Source of the DNA: Clostridia bacterium | GTDB taxonomy: Bacteria > Bacillota > Clostridia > Christensenellales > Maliibacteriaceae | DNA: 7,964 nucleotides | Direction: 5' to 3' | Assembly: GCA_017935825.1 (NCBI GenBank) | Contig: JAGBGW010000302.1 | Span: 1 to 7,964 of the forward strand | Part shown: positions 4,613 to 7,964 of the stretch, piece after piece | Position numbering within the stretch: position 1 is the stretch's first letter | Layout of the letters: every line of letters begins with the position of its first letter | The notes under the pieces: generated by a model | Database searches by the model: none | What the model saw: only the letters and a program-made list of their open reading frames with translations | Told to the model about the DNA's origin: nothing | Program-made: the position numbers and the translations under genes

Positions 4613-6780
4613 GCGCTGTCTTTTTAAAAGTCGTCAACATGAGCCTGACGGCAAGCTGGCTGCTGTTGGCGATCCTTGTTTTGCGCCCGTTTTTGAAAAA
4701 AGCGCCGAAGCGGCTTTGGTCGTGGGTGTGGGCAATTGCGGCCGTGCGGCTGGTGCTGCCATTTTCCCGAAAGAGCATACTGTCACTGATCCCAGTGGCT
4801 GAGCCCGTTGCACCGGATATCGCCTATCATCCCGTGCCGATGGTGAACTTTGGCGTGGAATCCGTCAATCGCGTGGTCAATCCCATTGTGATGGAAAGCT
4901 TCACGCCGCAGGCAGGTGCAAGCATGAACCCTCTGCAAATCTGGATTCCCATCGGTGCGATACTTTGGCTGGTCGGCATTGCGGCATTGCTGCTGTGGCT
5001 TTTGATCAGTTCGCTTTCTTTAAAGCGCCGTGTTGCGGATGCAGTATGTCTGCAGGACAAACTTTTTCAGTCGGAAAAGATAAGATTTCCTTTTGTGTTC
5101 GGTTTCTTTCGACCGAAAATTTATCTGCCGTATGATTTGAGCGCAACAGATACGACCCATATCACGGCGCATGAAAACGAACATATTCGGCGCGGAGACC
5201 ATCGAAGGAAAATACTGGGCTATTTGATTTTATGTGTCCATTGGTTCAATCCGCTTGTGTGGCTTTGTTATCATCTGTTCTGCCGTGATATGGAACTTGC
5301 CTGTGATGAAGCTGTGGTCAAAAATATGGATGCGGCAAACCGTGCGGATTACGCCCAAGCCCTTCTTAACTGCGCTGCACCCAAATCCCGCCGCCTTGTC
5401 TGTCCGCTTGCCTTCGGGCAGAGCAACATCAAAACACGCATAAAGAGCGTTTTGCATTACAAAAAGCCTAAGTTCTGTCTCATTGCGCTTTGCGTTGTGC
5501 TGTGTATCGTACTTTGCGTTTGTTTCCTCACCGATCCCAAGGGCGAGTGTGAGCAAACCTACGGCGACACCGTGGACTGGGCGTTTTCTCCCATGATGTC
5601 CGCCACATGGCATTACGTGTTTTCCTTTGATGCCACCATGCCACATACCCACATTGAAGCATCCTGCTCGGATGGCATGCTGTGGAATCTTTACGAAGAA
5701 GACCAGCCGCAGGGCAAGCATCTGACCTTCTACGGCGACTCCATTCTTGGCTGGAGTCCCGATTTCCCCCAGGCTACGAAGGAAGCGGAAGTGGATTTCG
5801 TTGTGTACGATGGGGAAAACCAACTGTATTCGGGCACGATTTTGATCCAACAGACTGAGCAAAGCGATGCAGGACAGATCCTCTATCAGGCGCGGCTTGT
5901 ACAAAGTGATGGACTTGTGCTGCTGGCACTGGACGACGGTGCGGCACTGGTGCGCATGGAAGACCTGGAAGTGTCGGGCTCCATTTCACGATATGTGGAC
6001 GTTGCATTCATCGGCACTTCGGACGTGGGGTATGAGACGCTCTGCATGCTGTCGGAAAATGCGCATCTGCCCCGCCGCTACGGCAACGTGGAAAAACTTT
6101 GTCCTCTGTTTAAGATTGAAAGCGAGAAGGAACTGGAGGATTTCATCCGTGCACTGGATGGGGAATTTTCCACCGACGAAGCCTTCAATGAACATCCATC
6201 CTTCGATGAACAGTGCGCAGGGTATAACGACGATTTCTTCCGCGAAAGCACATTGTTTTTGGTCTACATCGAAGAACCTTCCTCTTCCATTTCCCACATG
6301 GTGGAAGACGTGGTGGTGGAAGACGGCGCCATGGATATCCGCATCTGCCGCATCGCACCCACCCAAGGGGATGAGATGATGGCAGGCTGGCTGCTGTCCG
6401 TTGCGGTCAATCGGCAGAGCGTTGCAGCATGTGATACCTTCGATGCCTACATCTGTGCCGAAATGAATCCCGATAACACCTTCCCCAAGGGCGAGTTGAT
6501 TGCAGCGTACCGCTTTGAAGGGGAATCCATGATGGAATCTGCCGCCGTGTGTCTGTACGATTCGGGTGAATTTACCATGACCTTCTCACCTGCCAGCAGT
6601 TATTTCGGTTACGGCACCTATGTGCAGACACAGGAGCAGTTGGTTCTGCATACTGACGACGGTAAACTGCAATATTGCTTTGATGTAACACAAGAAGGTC
6701 TTATCTTTGACGGTGAATTGTCTTCCAAAGAAGTCTTTCTTTCGGGCTTGCAGGATGGTGTAATTTTGGAAAGGCAATAG
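4609..6780 (+). CDS. BlaR1-like M56 family membrane metalloprotease with a non-penicillin-binding extracellular domain
   Basis: 723 residues. Membrane segments are predicted at about 7-27, 36-52, 112-136 and 289-308. The zinc protease domain lies between the third and fourth: HEXXH as HENEH (188-192), then WFNPLVWLCYHLF (212-224) and MELACDEAVV (228-237), where Glu229 is the likely third zinc ligand. In BlaR1/MecR1 this cytoplasmic domain is activated by an extracellular sensor and triggers inactivation of the partner repressor. Here the region after the last membrane segment (309-723, about 415 residues) shows no SxxK, SxN or KTG penicillin-binding motifs. It seems modular: an uncharacterised part (about 315-460), a part with DDFFRESTLFLVYIEE (541-556), and a beta-rich C-terminal part (about 630-720). 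I have the impression of similar tails in other clostridial M56 proteins. The GTG start at 4609 overlaps the repressor stop (GTGA), with AAAGGGGGA just upstream. The signal sensed is unknown. Confidence 0.88.
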   Translation: MSAVFLKVVNMSLTASWLLLAILVLRPFLKKAPKRLWSWVWAIAAVRLVLPFSRKSILSLIPVAEPVAPDIAYHPVPMVNFGVESVNRVVNPIVMESFTPQAGASMNPLQIWIPIGAILWLVGIAALLLWLLISSLSLKRRVADAVCLQDKLFQSEKIRFPFVFGFFRPKIYLPYDLSATDTTHITAHENEHIRRGDHRRKILGYLILCVHWFNPLVWLCYHLFCRDMELACDEAVVKNMDAANRADYAQALLNCAAPKSRRLVCPLAFGQSNIKTRIKSVLHYKKPKFCLIALCVVLCIVLCVCFLTDPKGECEQTYGDTVDWAFSPMMSATWHYVFSFDATMPHTHIEASCSDGMLWNLYEEDQPQGKHLTFYGDSILGWSPDFPQATKEAEVDFVVYDGENQLYSGTILIQQTEQSDAGQILYQARLVQSDGLVLLALDDGAALVRMEDLEVSGSISRYVDVAFIGTSDVGYETLCMLSENAHLPRRYGNVEKLCPLFKIESEKELEDFIRALDGEFSTDEAFNEHPSFDEQCAGYNDDFFRESTLFLVYIEEPSSSISHMVEDVVVEDGAMDIRICRIAPTQGDEMMAGWLLSVAVNRQSVAACDTFDAYICAEMNPDNTFPKGELIAAYRFEGESMMESAAVCLYDSGEFTMTFSPASSYFGYGTYVQTQEQLVLHTDDGKLQYCFDVTQEGLIFDGELSSKEVFLSGLQDGVILERQ

Positions 6781-6810
6781 GGATCGTCATCCTTGCCGGT
6801 CGGCACAAAA

Positions 6811-6829
6811 GCGTGATCACAGATCACGC
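6811..6829. promoter_or_regulatory. Perfect inverted repeat GCGTGATC-ACA-GATCACGC
   Basis: Two 8-bp arms around 3 bases, lying 31 bases after the M56 stop and centred about 77 bases upstream of the predicted start of the Crp/Fnr-family transcript. The half-site GTGAT/ATCAC resembles Crp-family recognition sequences, so it could be an operator used by the neighbouring regulator. It could instead be a weak terminator of the M56 operon, but the following bases (TATTTGCTTAG) are not a proper T run. Confidence 0.5.
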
Positions 6830-6861
6830 TATTTGCTTAGCATATTATTTTGCATCCAATC

Positions 6862-6890
6862 GTGACAAAGCTGCCGGGGAAGATTATAAT
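6862..6890 (+). promoter_or_regulatory. Promoter of the Crp/Fnr-family regulator gene
   Basis: GTGACA (6862-6867, 5 of 6 matches), 17 bases, and a perfect TATAAT (6885-6890). Transcription would start near 6897, about 29 nt before the ATG at 6926. Confidence 0.75.
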
Positions 6891-6925
6891 AAGAGCAACT
6901 TGTATGAAAAAAGAGGGTGTATGTG

Positions 6926-7585
6926 ATGTCCTTGGCAGAATATTTTCCCGTATTTGAAAAACTGACGGCGGAACAGCAAAAGAAACTGCTTGCCGTGACC
7001 CAATATCGGGAAGTGAAAAAAGGCACTGTGCTGCACGATGGCAATGCGGATTGCCTCGGTCTTGTGATCGTGCACGAGGGGCAGTTTCGCGCCCATATGA
7101 CCTCGGAAGATGGTCGTGAGATCACGCTGTATCGACTCTTCGATCGGGATATTTGTCTGTTTACAGCCGCCTGCATCATGCGCAATCTCCAGTTTGATGT
7201 GACCATCACCGCGCAGAAGGATTCCAAAATCTGGATCATTCCGCCTGTATATTTTCGTGAGCTGAAGGAAACTTCCGCGCCTGTTGCCAACTATACCAAT
7301 GATCTGATGGCAACGCGTTTTACGGATGTGATGTGGCTCATTGAGCAGATCATGTGGCGCAGCTTCGACAAGCGCCTTGCAGATTTTCTTTTGGAAGAAT
7401 GCTCTGTGGAAGGCACCGATCAGCTGAAGATCACCCATGAAAACATCGCCAATCATATGGGAACCGCCCGTGAGGTTGTCACCCGCATGCTGAAATATTT
7501 TCAAAACGAGGGCATGGTCGCCCTTACCCGCGGTACCATTACCGTACTGGATCATCAAAAACTGGAAGAATTGCTTGAACTGTGA
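6926..7585 (+). CDS. Crp/Fnr-family transcriptional regulator
   Basis: 219 residues from the ATG at 6926, which has AGAGGG (6912-6917) 8 bases upstream. A GTG at 6917 in the same frame would overlap that ribosome binding site and is less likely. Residues 8-110 fit the cyclic-nucleotide-binding-like beta roll (VLHDGNADCLGLVIVHEGQFRAH, then LYRLFDRDICLFTAACIM). Residues 115-150 form the dimerisation helix. Residues 151-210 form the Crp-type winged helix: ITHENIANHMGTAREVVTR with recognition helix TAREVVTRMLKYF (180-192), followed by a wing (ALTRGTITVL). There is no N-terminal FNR [4Fe-4S] cysteine cluster; the scattered cysteines (43, 77, 83, 159) do not match it. The effector is unknown; small molecule, heme or redox are all possible. 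Convergent thioredoxin gene; a palindrome lies in its upstream region. Family call firm, target genes unknown. Confidence 0.9.
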   Translation: MSLAEYFPVFEKLTAEQQKKLLAVTQYREVKKGTVLHDGNADCLGLVIVHEGQFRAHMTSEDGREITLYRLFDRDICLFTAACIMRNLQFDVTITAQKDSKIWIIPPVYFRELKETSAPVANYTNDLMATRFTDVMWLIEQIMWRSFDKRLADFLLEECSVEGTDQLKITHENIANHMGTAREVVTRMLKYFQNEGMVALTRGTITVLDHQKLEELLEL

Positions 7586-7600
7586 TAGAAGGACGGCATA

Positions 7601-7630
7601 AAAAAATACTCCATATGGAGTCTTTTTTTT
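7601..7630. terminator. Bidirectional Rho-independent terminator between the regulator and thioredoxin genes
   Basis: The dyad ACTCCATATGGAGT (7608-7621) is flanked by a run of A on the left (about 7600-7606) and a run of eight T on the right (7623-7630), so either strand gives a hairpin followed by a T run. It sits in the 54-base gap between two convergent genes and can end both transcripts. Confidence 0.88.
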
Positions 7631-7639
7631 GCTTTCTGT

Positions 7640-7951
7640 TTAATTTTCCAGCAGTGCCAGAATCTGTGCCTTGGGTCTTGCACCGATGGATTGCTTGACA
7701 AGCTGACCGCCGTTGAACACCAGCAGCGTGGGGATGGACATCACGCCAAAACGGACGGCAAGATCCTGTTGTTCATCCACATTGACTTTGACTACCTTGT
7801 ATTGGGGATATTCTTCTGCGATCTCCTCCACGATGGGACCTACCATGCGGCAGGGACCGCACCAGGATGCCCAGAAGTCCACCAGCACGGGACGATCGGA
7901 TTGAAGCACTTCCTGTTCGAAGTTTTCTTTGGTGATATTGATAGCTGCCAT
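7640..7951 (-). CDS. trxA: Thioredoxin
   Basis: 103 residues, the normal length of a bacterial thioredoxin, with the whole fold present. The active site is WCGPC (30-34; redox cysteines 31 and 34), preceded by VLVDFWAS. The buried Asp25 and the cis-proline Pro74 (SIPT) are present, and so is the GG turn (81-82) of the last strands. It is a cytoplasmic dithiol reductant for ribonucleotide reductase, peroxidases and other disulfide targets, itself reduced by thioredoxin reductase. The start is the ATG at 7951 with GAGGAAT just upstream at the window edge, so the promoter lies outside. It is convergent with the Crp/Fnr-family regulator. No signal peptide, so not an extracytoplasmic paralogue. 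Confidence 0.97.
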   Translation of the reverse strand: MAAINITKENFEQEVLQSDRPVLVDFWASWCGPCRMVGPIVEEIAEEYPQYKVVKVNVDEQQDLAVRFGVMSIPTLLVFNGGQLVKQSIGARPKAQILALLEN

Positions 7952-7964
7952 ATTTTTATTCCTC

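Noticed and set aside
5230..5904. 224-codon open frame on the minus strand
   Set aside because: Antisense to the M56 protease and its HEXXH downstream region; the product has no coherent domain.
4244..6780. Calling the pair a beta-lactam resistance operon (blaI-blaR1)
   Set aside because: The M56 protein lacks penicillin-binding motifs in its extracellular part and no beta-lactamase or PBP gene is in the window; only the family relationship is supported.
6884..7558. 224-codon open frame on the minus strand
   Set aside because: Antisense to the Crp/Fnr-family gene, which has a clear helix-turn-helix, ribosome binding site and promoter.

Overview
The window reads as chromosomal DNA of a Gram-positive anaerobe of the class Clostridia, plausibly a gut Oscillospiraceae/Ruminococcaceae-type organism. 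This is an inference from several things: near-balanced base composition, strong AGGAGG-like ribosome binding sites, sigma-A type promoters, a BlaI/M56 sensor pair with a clostridial-style C-terminus, a secreted VWA protein with a 'TGTIWTDKSV' segment, and a CyuA/symporter pair. I see no rRNA, tRNA, CRISPR array, insertion sequence, phage gene or origin.

Layout, left to right. (1) 1-1132, minus strand: N-terminal 377 residues of a secreted von Willebrand factor A protein with a complete MIDAS site, running off the left edge. It has a clear promoter and a 140-nt leader with two predicted hairpins. (2) 1133-1474: AT-rich intergenic stretch holding that promoter, two small inverted repeats and the terminator of the next gene. 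(3) 1475-4064, minus strand: a two-gene unit, first a CyuA-type (UPF0597) L-cysteine desulfidase, then a DAACS-family symporter whose substrate-site arginine is replaced by glycine. Together they look like uptake and breakdown of a small neutral amino acid (cysteine or serine) to pyruvate, ammonia and, for cysteine, sulfide. (4) 4065-4243: divergent promoter region with two perfect 14-bp palindromes over the plus-strand promoter. (5) 4244-6780, plus strand: BlaI/MecI-type repressor and an overlapping BlaR1-like M56 membrane metalloprotease. The protease has no penicillin-binding sensor; in its place is a ~415-residue extracellular region of a different kind. (6) 6781-6925: intergenic region with a strong palindrome and a near-consensus promoter. 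(7) 6926-7585, plus strand: Crp/Fnr-family regulator without an FNR-type cysteine cluster. (8) 7640-7951, minus strand: thioredoxin, convergent with the regulator and sharing a bidirectional terminator with it.

The most promising unusual item is the autoregulated BlaI/M56 pair at 4178-6780: the signal-transduction chassis of beta-lactam sensing, but with an unrelated extracellular domain, no beta-lactamase beside it, and its own twin operators. The other genes look like ordinary housekeeping or accessory genes of this group.
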